This document shows, one piece after another, positions 1-6,654 of a stretch of 12,439 nt of DNA. A model generated the notes under the pieces. That model was not told where the DNA came from and did no database searches. It worked only from the letters and a program-made list of their open reading frames with translations. This DNA is from Verrucomicrobia bacterium UBA740. GTDB taxonomy: Bacteria; Verrucomicrobiota; Kiritimatiellia; RFP12; UBA1067. Where the stretch lies: assembly GCA_002298665.1 (NCBI GenBank), contig DBKW01000054.1, positions 18,170 through 30,608 on the forward strand. Reading direction: 5' to 3'. Position 1 is the first letter of the stretch. Each line of letters starts with the position of its first letter. A program made the translations under genes and the position numbers.

Positions 1-44
1 ATCAAAGGTCACTGACTTTCGTATCAAAGGTCAGTGACCTGCGT
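1..44. repeat. Two tandem 22-bp units with internal palindromes
   Basis: Units 1-22 and 23-44 match at 19 of 22 positions (differences at unit positions 12, 17 and 19) and both begin ATCAAAGGTCA. Each carries a dyad: unit 2 has AGGTCA-G-TGACCT, a perfect 6+6 palindrome around one base, and unit 1 has AGGTCA-C-TGACTT with one mismatch. The window starts exactly at a unit boundary, so more copies may lie to the left. This could be the edge of a tandem array, a dispersed palindromic repeat or a double operator. Nothing in the sequence decides between them. Confidence 0.6.
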
Positions 45-112
45 CGAGACGGGGTCTTGTCGGTATTGGAGAGTGGAGATTGGGAGGATGAGGAGATTGT
101 GGAGGGGGGGGG

Positions 113-139
113 ACAGGATTAACAGGATGAACAGGATTT
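113..139. repeat. Three 9-bp tandem repeats (ACAGGATTA type)
   Basis: Three consecutive 9-mers read ACAGGATTA, ACAGGATGA and ACAGGATTT. A run of eight or more G residues lies just upstream. A second cluster of the same unit lies at 191-208, so the element is dispersed as well as tandem. Similar ACAGGATTAACAGGAT strings are familiar to me from intergenic regions of several GC-rich bacterial genomes, but I know of no established function. Confidence 0.65.
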
Positions 140-190
140 TGGGGCGGCGTGTCCGTCCCTTGCCGCCCGTGCGGTTTTTAGTCGTGGTAG

Positions 191-208
191 ACAGGATTAA
201 CAGGATTG
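191..208. repeat. Second cluster of the 9-bp repeat, two units
   Basis: ACAGGATTA followed by ACAGGATTG, the same unit as at 113-139, about 50 bp downstream of it. The stretch between the two clusters (140-190) is GC-rich and holds no visible gene. Confidence 0.6.
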
Positions 209-263
209 TGTGTGTGGGGGCTTGCGCCTGTCGCCGCAAAAAGCGTTGCCCTTAAAAAAGGGG

Positions 264-292
264 TTGCTATTCCGTCCAAATAATGTTATCAT
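264..292 (+). promoter_or_regulatory. Possible sigma70-type promoter for a short upstream transcript
   Basis: TTGCTA (264-269) and TATCAT (287-292) are separated by 17 bp, and a TG dinucleotide sits at 284-285, just before the -10 box. The 14 nt at 279-292 partly resemble the extended -10 element found before lysA, ymdB and serS. Transcription would start near 299. An overlapping alternative is TTGACA (300-305) with TAGATT (324-329) at 18-bp spacing, starting near 336. Confidence 0.4.
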
Positions 293-298
293 ATTCAC

Positions 299-423
299 GT
301 TGACATGGAGGGGTCGGCGCAGGTAGATTTTGGGTTTTCTATCGTGTGTCGGTTCTTCCCTTTTATCACATCACTTGTCTTCCCTGTCCCTCGGTGTGTT
401 TAATCACCAGGGACTTTTTCTTT
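299..423 (+). ncRNA. Candidate small RNA or leader RNA upstream of lysA
   Basis: This stretch is bounded by a plausible promoter (264-292) and a good intrinsic terminator (386-423), giving a predicted RNA of about 120 nt. A long-range helix can form between 300-306 and 346-352 (with G-U pairs), enclosing a hairpin of 322-327 with 338-343. The lysA promoter lies downstream of the terminator, so this looks like a separate transcript rather than part of the lysA leader. Read-through control of lysA (attenuation) is the alternative. It does not match SRP RNA, 6S RNA or a tRNA by eye, and I could not recognise a lysine riboswitch core. A 32-codon open frame (305-403) lies inside but has no ribosome binding site. 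Confidence 0.3.
386..423 (+). terminator. Intrinsic terminator before the lysA promoter
   Basis: GTCCCT (386-391) pairs with AGGGAC (409-414). After a single bulged C, GGTG (393-396) pairs with CACC (405-408), and the loop is 8 nt. The stem is followed at once by TTTTTCTTT (415-423). It ends whatever is transcribed into the region from the left and insulates the lysA promoter 25 bp downstream. Confidence 0.7.
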
Positions 424-448
424 AAAAGTAATTCTCCGCTCAGGCTCT

Positions 449-462
449 AAATATGGTATAAT
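449..462 (+). promoter_or_regulatory. Extended -10 promoter of the lysA operon
   Basis: AAATATGGTATAAT contains a perfect -10 hexamer (TATAAT, 457-462) and the TG of an extended -10 element (454-455). No -35-like hexamer is visible 16-18 bp upstream. The start point should be near 469, giving a leader of about 19 nt that carries the Shine-Dalgarno AAGGAG (478-483), 4 nt before the ATG at 488. The same 14-mer recurs before ymdB and, with one change, before serS. Confidence 0.8.
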
Positions 463-487
463 ATGCCTTTGTTTCCCAAGGAGAACT

Positions 488-1765
488 ATGAGAACGCTTC
501 CGTTTGACAAGAATAAGCTAGAAGAAATCGCCAAGGACTATCCGACGCCGTTTCACATTTACGATGCGCGCGCTATCCGCGAGAATGCGCGGCGCCTCAA
601 GAAGGCGTTCGCCTGGAACAAAGGGTTCCGCGAATATTTCGCCGTCAAGGCCACGCCGAATCCGTACATCATGAAACTGCTCAAGGACGAGTTCGGGTTC
701 GGGAGCGACTGTTCGTCCTTGCCGGAGCTTGTGCTCGCGGAGAAGGTCGGGAACGTCGGCGACCGGATCATGTTCACCTCGAACGACACGCCGGCGGAGG
801 AGTTCAAAAAGGCTTGGGAGCTCAAGGCCGTCATCAACCTCGACGACATCACGCATTGGGATTTCCTGCCGTCCGCCATCCCCAACTTTGCGGCGGAACT
901 CGCGGCGGCGCCGGCCGAACACGTTTTCTGCTGCCGCTACAATCCGGGCCCGCTCAAGGGCGGCAACGCGATCATCGGCAAGCCGGAAGAGGCCAAATAC
1001 GGGATGACGCGCGACCAGTTGTTCGCCTGCTACGCGGAGATGAAGGCGGCGGGGGTGACGCGGTTCGGACTGCATACGATGGTCGCTTCGAACGAACTGG
1101 ACCCCGACTACATCATCGACACGGCGAAACTCCTCTTTTCGCTCGTCGGCGAACTGCGCGACCGGCTCGGCATCGATTTCGAGTTCGTGAACATCGGCGG
1201 CGGCATCGGCATCCCGTACCGTCCGGACCAGAAGGCGATGGATTTCGCCGTTGTCGGGAAGGGCATCCAGGACGCGTACGACGAACTTGTCGCAGGGAAA
1301 GGGCTGAAGCCTCTGGCCCTTTACATGGAATGCGGGCGTTGCATCACGGGGCCGTACGGCTATCTCGTTTCGCGCGTGCGCCACATCAAGAACACCTACC
1401 GTCTCTACGCCGGACTCGACGCGTGCATGGCCAATCTCATGCGTCCGGCACTGTATGGCGCCTACCACGAGATTGTCGTGCCCGGCAAGGAGAAGTCGGC
1501 GGAAACGACGATCTACGACGTCACGGGCTCGCTCTGCGAGAACAACGACAAGTTCGCGATACAGCGCACCTTGCCGGTCTTGAAGCCGGGCGACCTCGTC
1601 GTCATTTGCGACGCGGGGGCGCACGGGCACGCCATGGGCTTCCAGTACAACGGCAAGCTGCGCAGCGCGGAATTGCTTTTGGAGGAGGACGGATCGGTCC
1701 GTCCAATCCGCCGCGCCGAGACGATGGACGACTATTTCGCGACGCTTGATTTCAATGGACTGTGA
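488..1765 (+). CDS. lysA: Diaminopimelate decarboxylase (LysA)
   Basis: PLP-dependent, cytoplasmic, fold-type III decarboxylase that converts meso-diaminopimelate to L-lysine, the last step of the DAP pathway. The 425-residue length is normal. Visible signatures are the PLP lysine in YFAVKATPNP (K54), H196 in the HTMVASN segment, the phosphate-binding GGG loop in NIGGGIGIPY (237-239), the ECGR segment (281-284) and the substrate/PLP-site Cys in SLCENNDKF (C350). ECGR replaces the EPGR common in E. coli-type enzymes. Together with CENNDKF it resembles the subfamily I associate with clostridia and spirochaetes. Related carboxynorspermidine or ornithine decarboxylases share the fold, but the CENND and GAHGHAMGFQYNG segments favour DAP. 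The start is set by AAGGAG 4 nt upstream. It is first in an operon and its stop overlaps the next gene by 11 bp. Confidence 0.88.
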   Translation: MRTLPFDKNKLEEIAKDYPTPFHIYDARAIRENARRLKKAFAWNKGFREYFAVKATPNPYIMKLLKDEFGFGSDCSSLPELVLAEKVGNVGDRIMFTSNDTPAEEFKKAWELKAVINLDDITHWDFLPSAIPNFAAELAAAPAEHVFCCRYNPGPLKGGNAIIGKPEEAKYGMTRDQLFACYAEMKAAGVTRFGLHTMVASNELDPDYIIDTAKLLFSLVGELRDRLGIDFEFVNIGGGIGIPYRPDQKAMDFAVVGKGIQDAYDELVAGKGLKPLALYMECGRCITGPYGYLVSRVRHIKNTYRLYAGLDACMANLMRPALYGAYHEIVVPGKEKSAETTIYDVTGSLCENNDKFAIQRTLPVLKPGDLVVICDAGAHGHAMGFQYNGKLRSAELLLEEDGSVRPIRRAETMDDYFATLDFNGL

Positions 1766-4007
1766 ACTTCTTTCTCCGGCGGGCTCCTTCAAGACGGCGC
1801 TGGCCGCCTTTGATGCGGGGGCGGACGCGGTCTACTGCGGGTTGACCGATTTCTCGGCGCGCAAGTTCGCCGGCAACTTTTCCCTGGACGAGCTGCGCGA
1901 TCTCGTGCGCGTGGCCCGGGCGCGCGGGCGCAAGGTGTACGTGGCCTTCAACACGCTCTTGAACGAGGACGAACTGGATGCGGCGATTCCCACGCTCGCG
2001 GATCTGGACGAGATCGGGCCGGACGCGCTCATCGTGCAGGATCTCGGGGTCGCACGGTTGTGCCGCGCGCATTTTCCGCACCTGCCCCTGCACGCGTCGA
2101 CCCAGCTTGTCGCGCACAACCTCGAGGGCGTCCTGGCGCTCGGGGAGGCCGGGTTCACGCGTGTCGTTCTGGCGCGCGAGCTTTCCCTCGAGGAGATCCG
2201 GTTCATCGCCAAGCGGTGCGGCGCCATCGAGCTCGAGTGTTTCATCCACGGCGCGCTCTGCTATTCCCTTTCGGGGCTCTGCCTCTTCTCGGCCATGGAA
2301 AAGGGCCGCAGCGGCAATCGCGGACTGTGCGCGTATTGCTGCCGCCTGCCGTATCCGACGCCCGACGGACACCTGACGCATCCGTTTTCCATGAAGGACC
2401 TGCGTTTGGGCGAAGATGCGCGCAAGCTGGCCGATGCGGGCGTGTGCTCGCTGAAGATAGAAGGGCGCATGAAGAACGAACTGTACGTCGCGAGCGTGAC
2501 GCGGTACTACCGGGAGATCCTGGATGGGACGCCTGCCTCCGCGCGCACCGTTTCGCCGGCGGACCTCGAGACGGTCTTTTCGCGGCGGACGACCGAATTG
2601 CGCTTCACGCCTGCCAGCGCCGCGGAATCGCCCATCGACGCGGAGTCCCTCGGCCACCGCGGCACGAGCATCGGCGTCGTCAAGCGCATTACGCGCGACC
2701 GGGAAGGACGCCGGTGGTTGCGCTTCCACACCTTGCGCGCCCTGGAGAAGCATGACGGACTGCAATTCGACGCGCCCGAGGGGGGCAAGCCCCTGGGCTT
2801 CGGCATCGGCGAATTGCGCACGGCGCTCTCCCGTTCGCCTGTTTTCGAGGTTCCCGCCGACAGCGACATCGAAGTCCGCCTGCCGGAAGGGAAGGACGGC
2901 GACCCGCTGAGCGATTTCTCCTTCCTGCGCGCCGGGGACAGGGTCTACTGTTCGATGTCCAATGCCGTCAAGCGCCGCTTCCCGACGCCTAGCGTGCGGA
3001 TGAGCGACTATCCGGGGCTTTTGGACGTCGATTTGCGCGTGACGATTGCGCCGGATTGCGTAACGGCGCGGGGACAGTGGCGGGATGTGTCGGCGGAGGC
3101 GTCCATCGCCGGGACTTTTGCGCCGGCGACCCATCCGGAAAAGACGGCGGAGGCCATCCGCGCAGCATTCAGCAAGTCCATGCCCAAGACATACGCGCCC
3201 GGGAAGATCGACCTGGTTGATCCGGACCGGTTGTTCGTGCCGGCGGGCTTGTTGAACGAATTGCGCCGCGCGCTATATGCCGAGCTGGATCTTCAGCGCC
3301 ACGCGGCGCGCGCACAGGCTATAGAGGAGGCGCGCGACGATTCGTCGGACAGCATCCGCCTGGAGCAGGCCGAAACGCGGCAGGCGGAGCCTGCGTCGGG
3401 GAACACGCTCAAACTCCGTCTCGACCAGCAGATTCCGCCGGGGGAATGGTCCGAAATCGTCTACGCAATCGACGAAAACGCCGTGAAAGAGGTGGAAGGA
3501 CGCGAACTGGCGCGCGAAACGACGCGTCTGGCGCTCCCGGTCTACGTATCCGAACAGGCGTTCGCCAAATTGCGTGTGGCGGTCAAGCATCTTCTGCGGG
3601 CGGGATTCACGAAATGGGAAGCGTCCGACCTGGCGACCTTGCGCCTCCTGAAGGCCTGCGGCGCAGCGGATGTTTCGGCGGATTGGACGCTGTACGCGTT
3701 CAATGCGCAGGCGCTTGCGGAATTGGCGGCGCGCGGCGTTTCGTCCTTTGTGGCGAGCCCGGAGAATTCGCGCGAGAACGCACAATTTCTGGCGGAAAGC
3801 GGCTATCCCGTTTCGTTCCTTGTGCAGCAGTCCACGCCGCTTTTCATTTCGCTCACCGAGCCGGCGCAGTTTCCCGGCGAAGATTCGGGGCTCGTCACCT
3901 TCCGGCGCCAGGGATTGTGGATAACGACGCGGCGCGTGCCGCGCACGTCCAAGCCGCCGGCCGGGAGCGCGCAGCGGGTGGACTTGAGCTGGGACGCGCC
4001 CCTATGA
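1755..4007 (+). CDS. U32-family protein (RlhA/TrhP-like RNA hydroxylation factor)
   Basis: Annotated as peptidase U32, but characterised bacterial members of this type (RlhA on 23S rRNA, TrhP on tRNA) are needed for RNA C5-hydroxylation of a pyrimidine. The N-terminal half is a TIM-barrel-like U32 domain beginning CELLSPAGSFKTALAAFDAGADAVYCG. The signature segment is ECFIHGALCYSLSGLC, and Cys 169, 176, 192 and 195/196 are candidate metal or Fe-S ligands. KDLR and SLKIEGRMK (to about 239) follow. The remaining ~500 residues are consistent with the long U32/DUF3656 form, and 750 aa is at the long end. The ATG at 1755 is preferred over an in-frame TTG at 1746, because homologues begin close to the ELLSPAG motif. 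It overlaps lysA by 11 bp with no clear ribosome site, so translation is probably coupled. Target RNA cannot be told from the sequence. Confidence 0.8.
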   Translation: MDCELLSPAGSFKTALAAFDAGADAVYCGLTDFSARKFAGNFSLDELRDLVRVARARGRKVYVAFNTLLNEDELDAAIPTLADLDEIGPDALIVQDLGVARLCRAHFPHLPLHASTQLVAHNLEGVLALGEAGFTRVVLARELSLEEIRFIAKRCGAIELECFIHGALCYSLSGLCLFSAMEKGRSGNRGLCAYCCRLPYPTPDGHLTHPFSMKDLRLGEDARKLADAGVCSLKIEGRMKNELYVASVTRYYREILDGTPASARTVSPADLETVFSRRTTELRFTPASAAESPIDAESLGHRGTSIGVVKRITRDREGRRWLRFHTLRALEKHDGLQFDAPEGGKPLGFGIGELRTALSRSPVFEVPADSDIEVRLPEGKDGDPLSDFSFLRAGDRVYCSMSNAVKRRFPTPSVRMSDYPGLLDVDLRVTIAPDCVTARGQWRDVSAEASIAGTFAPATHPEKTAEAIRAAFSKSMPKTYAPGKIDLVDPDRLFVPAGLLNELRRALYAELDLQRHAARAQAIEEARDDSSDSIRLEQAETRQAEPASGNTLKLRLDQQIPPGEWSEIVYAIDENAVKEVEGRELARETTRLALPVYVSEQAFAKLRVAVKHLLRAGFTKWEASDLATLRLLKACGAADVSADWTLYAFNAQALAELAARGVSSFVASPENSRENAQFLAESGYPVSFLVQQSTPLFISLTEPAQFPGEDSGLVTFRRQGLWITTRRVPRTSKPPAGSAQRVDLSWDAPL

Positions 4008-5656
4008 TCCGCCGCATTTTGCAACGTTTGGCGAAAGTCGCGTGGCTTTTGCCGGGATTCCTCCTGTGGGCGAGTTTCCCGCCCATGGGGGAGGCGACGG
4101 ACTGCCTCTTCGCGCTCGTCCCGCTCCTGTGGGTCGCCCGGCGCAAATCGCCGCGGACGGCGTTCCGGATCTGGTTCGCGAACGGTCTCTTCTTCTGGAT
4201 CGCCACGCTCGTCTGGATGCCCGCCATCGTCAAGAACGGCGGCCCCTGGTTCCTGGTCGTCCTCGGCTGGTTCGGTCTCGCCGCCTATTGCGCGCTTTAT
4301 TTCGGCGCGTTCGGGTGGCTTGTCTCGCAGGTCTGGCGGTGGGCGGCCGGGGAAGGCGATTTGAACTATCCCTCTCCCGGACGGCTTTACCTGCGGCGCC
4401 TGCTCGCCATCCTCCTTCTGGAGCCTGTCCTTTGGGCGGGGCTCGAGTGGGTGCGCGGCAATTTCCTGGGCGGATTCGCCTGGAACTTCCTAGGGGTTGC
4501 GCTCGCCCAGACCGGACTGGGTGCGCCCGCGGCGCTGGGCGGCGCGGCGCTTTTGAGCGCGATCGTCGTTCTCGTCAACGGATTTCTGACCTCGCTTGTG
4601 GAGCGCATGTGGCGTCCGGCCGATCTGGGCGTTCCGCGCGCGGTGCGGTTCGTGGAGACGCTTTTGCCGCTGGTGCTGATCTGGGGCGCTTATTCCCTGT
4701 CCGAAGCGTTCCGCCCGAACGTCGCGCCCGAGGCCCGCACGGCGCTTTCCGTCGGCGTCGTCCAGCGCAATTTTCCGTGCGTTTTCCGCGCGGCGGAGGA
4801 GAATCCGGCGAAAATCTACCGGGAACTCCTGGGTTCGCTCCGTCCCTTTGGCTGCGATTTGCTCGTTCTGCCGGAAAGCGCGCTCGCGGAGTGGGGGCCT
4901 GTCGAAAGCCGCCGGGCGGAGGCGTTTGCCGGGTGGGCGCTGGGGCAGGCGCAGTCCCGTGCGCTTTTGGCCGGGGGTGAACGCCGCGTGGGAACGGCGC
5001 TCTACAATTCGGCCGGACTTTACGGGATAAATCCGTCCAACCGCCTGGCGCAGGTCGCGGGGGTCTACGACAAGGTGCATCTCGTGCCCTTCGGGGAGTA
5101 TATTCCGGGCGACAAGATTTGGACTTTCCTGCAACGCCTCGCGCCGGTCGGCAGTTGCACGCCGGGAACGCTTCGCCTGCTGAATCTCGAAACCGACCGC
5201 GGAACCTATCCGTTTGGCGTGGCCATTTGCTACGAGGATACGGATGCGGACCTTATCCGCCGGCAAGCGCGAAGCGGCGCACGGTTCCTGGCCTTCATCA
5301 CGAACGACAGCTGGTTTTCGAATTCCATCGAGCCTGTCCAGCACGCCTGGCAGAGCGTTTTGCGCGCCTTGGAGACGGGGTTGCCGGTCGTCCGCACGGG
5401 GAATTCGGGCGTTTCCGGCTTCATTTTCCCTGACGGCTCAACCCATTGGCTGACGGACCGTGACGGTGCGCCGCTGGTGGATAGCCGGGGTACGCAGGCG
5501 GAAACCCTGCTTTTGGCCGCCAACCCTCCGCCGACGGTCTATGTGCGCCTGGGGGATGCGCCGCTTTTGGTTCTCTTTGGCGGCATACTGTGCGCCATGC
5601 TCGCCATAAAGGTTTCGAACCGAAGGAAAGTACGGGCTTGTCTGGCGGAAACCTGA
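4004..5656 (+). CDS. lnt: Apolipoprotein N-acyltransferase (Lnt)
   Basis: Inner-membrane enzyme that transfers an acyl chain from phospholipid to the N-terminal diacylglyceryl-cysteine of apolipoproteins, the last step of lipoprotein maturation in Gram-negatives. It has 550 residues, slightly longer than E. coli Lnt. The N-terminal ~240 residues hold several hydrophobic segments (WLLPGFLLWASFPP, the FANGLFFWIATLVWM region, WFLVVLGWFGLAAYCALYF, LLAILLLEPVLWAGLEW, LLPLVLIWGAYSL). The nitrilase-type domain carries the full catalytic triad: E291 in LVLPESA, K357 in YDKVHLVPFGEY and C409 in AICYED. A final membrane segment (LLVLFGGILCAMLAI) closes the protein. The start is the ATG overlapping the upstream stop (ATGA). 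The open frame extends further upstream inside the U32 gene, but that part lacks Lnt features. It is the last gene of the lysA operon. Confidence 0.93.
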   Translation: MIRRILQRLAKVAWLLPGFLLWASFPPMGEATDCLFALVPLLWVARRKSPRTAFRIWFANGLFFWIATLVWMPAIVKNGGPWFLVVLGWFGLAAYCALYFGAFGWLVSQVWRWAAGEGDLNYPSPGRLYLRRLLAILLLEPVLWAGLEWVRGNFLGGFAWNFLGVALAQTGLGAPAALGGAALLSAIVVLVNGFLTSLVERMWRPADLGVPRAVRFVETLLPLVLIWGAYSLSEAFRPNVAPEARTALSVGVVQRNFPCVFRAAEENPAKIYRELLGSLRPFGCDLLVLPESALAEWGPVESRRAEAFAGWALGQAQSRALLAGGERRVGTALYNSAGLYGINPSNRLAQVAGVYDKVHLVPFGEYIPGDKIWTFLQRLAPVGSCTPGTLRLLNLETDRGTYPFGVAICYEDTDADLIRRQARSGARFLAFITNDSWFSNSIEPVQHAWQSVLRALETGLPVVRTGNSGVSGFIFPDGSTHWLTDRDGAPLVDSRGTQAETLLLAANPPPTVYVRLGDAPLLVLFGGILCAMLAIKVSNRRKVRACLAET

Positions 5657-5676
5657 GTCCCCACGGGGATTTCCCC

Positions 5677-5716
5677 AAAACACTACGGGGTTTTGGATAG
5701 AACCCCGTAGTGTTTT
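5677..5716 (+). terminator. Strong intrinsic terminator after lnt
   Basis: A perfect 16-bp inverted repeat (5677-5692 with 5701-5716) encloses an 8-nt loop. The 3' arm ends in TTTT and the 5' arm begins with AAAA, so it can work in both directions. It starts 20 bp after the lnt stop and ends the lysA-U32-lnt operon. A smaller GC hairpin possibility (TCCCC-AC-GGGGA, 5658-5669) lies just before it. Confidence 0.85.
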
Positions 5717-5777
5717 AGCCAGGCGCCCGTCGGGTCCGCCCAATCGGCGTGGCGAGTAGGGGTATCGGGGCGCGGTT

Positions 5778-5791
5778 AAATATGGTATAAT
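5778..5791 (+). promoter_or_regulatory. Extended -10 promoter of ymdB
   Basis: AAATATGGTATAAT is identical to the lysA element, with TATAAT at 5786-5791 and TG at 5783-5784. No -35 hexamer is evident. Only 10 nt separate the -10 box from the ATG at 5802, so transcription should start at about 5797-5799 and the mRNA would be nearly leaderless. Confidence 0.8.
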
Positions 5792-5801
5792 AGGTGACGC
5801 A

Positions 5802-6602
5802 ATGAGAATTTTGATGATAGGAGATGTCGTGGGGTCTCCGGGACGGCGGATCCTCAAGCGCGAAGTGCCGCGTCTGCGGGCCGAGCTGCACCTGGATGCG
5901 GTGATCGCCAATGTGGAAAACTGTGCCGCGGGATCGGGTGTCACCGCGGCGCTCGCGAACGAATTCCTCCAAAACGGCGTGGACGCCCTCACGCTGGGCG
6001 ACCATACGTGGGGGCAGAAGGAGTTCGCCGGGCAGATAGACAGCTGCATGAATCTCGTGCGGCCGGCGAACTTCGCCGCGGAATGTCCGGGGCGGGGCTG
6101 GTGCCTCGTGACGCTTCCGACCTGGCGGTTCGCCGTCGTGAACGTGCAGGGGCGGGTCTTCATGCAGTCCGCCGTGGATTGTCCGTTCAAGACGATGGAC
6201 CGGATATTGAACGAAATCCCGAAAGACGTGCCGGTTTTCGTCGATTTCCACGCCGAGGCGACGAGCGAGAAGATCACGCTGGGGCATTATCTGGACGGAC
6301 GCGTGACGGCACTCGTCGGGACGCATACGCACGTGCAGACGTCGGACGCGTACGTTCTGCCTAAAGGGACGGCGTTTCTGACCGACCTGGGCATGACGGG
6401 TCCGTATCTCAGTTCCATCGGGCGCGACCTCAAGCCGGTGACGCGGCGTTTCATCACGGGCATGCCCGGGCGGTTCGACGTGGCCGAAGGCCCCTGCACG
6501 CTCGAGGGGGCGGTCATCACCTTCGACGGCGCGACGAAAAAGGCGCTTTCCATCGAGACGGTGCGCGTGCGGGAGCCGCTGAACGCGGAAAGTCCGCGCT
6601 AA
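5802..6602 (+). CDS. ymdB: YmdB-type metallophosphodiesterase (TIGR00282 family)
   Basis: Cytoplasmic dinuclear-metal phosphodiesterase. Characterised relatives (Bacillus YmdB, Deinococcus DR1281) hydrolyse 2',3'- or 3',5'-cyclic nucleotides. The 266-residue length is typical. Metal and catalytic positions line up with the family numbering as I recall it: D8 (GDVVGSPGR), E39 and N40 (ANVENCAAG), H150 (VDFHAEATSEK), H175 and H177 (GTHTHVQTSD). The exception is position 67, where the usual Asn of GNHTW is Asp (GDHTW, codon GAC). The ATG at 5802 is kept because MRILMIGDVVG is the normal family start and D8 must be included. AGGTGA (5792-5797) would be a ribosome site but lies between the -10 box and the predicted transcript start. 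It has its own promoter, after the lnt terminator, and the serS promoter follows 8 bp after its stop. Confidence 0.88.
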   Translation: MRILMIGDVVGSPGRRILKREVPRLRAELHLDAVIANVENCAAGSGVTAALANEFLQNGVDALTLGDHTWGQKEFAGQIDSCMNLVRPANFAAECPGRGWCLVTLPTWRFAVVNVQGRVFMQSAVDCPFKTMDRILNEIPKDVPVFVDFHAEATSEKITLGHYLDGRVTALVGTHTHVQTSDAYVLPKGTAFLTDLGMTGPYLSSIGRDLKPVTRRFITGMPGRFDVAEGPCTLEGAVITFDGATKKALSIETVRVREPLNAESPR

Positions 6603-6610
6603 AAGGCGCA

Positions 6611-6624
6611 AAATATGATATAAT
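6611..6624 (+). promoter_or_regulatory. Extended -10 promoter of serS and the downstream genes
   Basis: AAATATGATATAAT differs from the lysA and ymdB elements at one position. TATAAT is at 6619-6624 and TG at 6616-6617, with no recognisable -35 box, which would fall in the end of ymdB. The start should be near 6631. The leader of about 24 nt carries the Shine-Dalgarno AAGGAG (6641-6646), 8 nt before the serS ATG. No other promoter or terminator is evident between here and the end of the window. Confidence 0.8.
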
Positions 6625-6654
6625 TAACGACGGAACCAGTAAGGAGTTCGAGAA

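Noticed and set aside
1..208. CRISPR array
   Set aside because: The 22-bp units abut with no spacers and the 9-bp units are too short. No cas-like gene is nearby.
34..255. A 73-codon frame on the plus strand across the repeat region
   Set aside because: Its protein repeats DRINRMNRI and VDRINRIV, which are simply the 9-bp repeat translated. It starts inside the palindromic unit and has no ribosome site.
300..329. TTGACA-18-TAGATT as the main promoter of the small RNA
   Set aside because: It has a perfect -35 but a weak -10 and a spacing of 18. In this window the clear promoters rely on the -10 element, so the 264-292 pair seemed slightly better; both remain possible.
305..403. A 32-codon hydrophobic frame inside the candidate small RNA
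   Set aside because: No Shine-Dalgarno, codon use unlike the neighbouring genes, and it ends inside the terminator loop. It could be a leaderless peptide, but nothing supports it.
299..423. Lysine riboswitch before lysA
   Set aside because: The stretch is too short and I could not find the conserved L-box core. The lysA promoter also lies downstream of the terminator, so it would not be in the lysA mRNA from that promoter.
518..1792. A 424-codon open frame on the minus strand across lysA, with similar long antisense frames at 1752-3134, 4490-5344, 6517-7602 and 9894-11078
   Set aside because: They are Arg-rich, low-complexity shadows of G/C-ending codons opposite well-recognised genes, with no family motifs.
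3446..4003. An N-terminal extension of Lnt
   Set aside because: It overlaps the C-terminal coding part of the U32 gene in another frame and lacks membrane segments. The ATG at 4004 gives a normal Lnt N-terminus.
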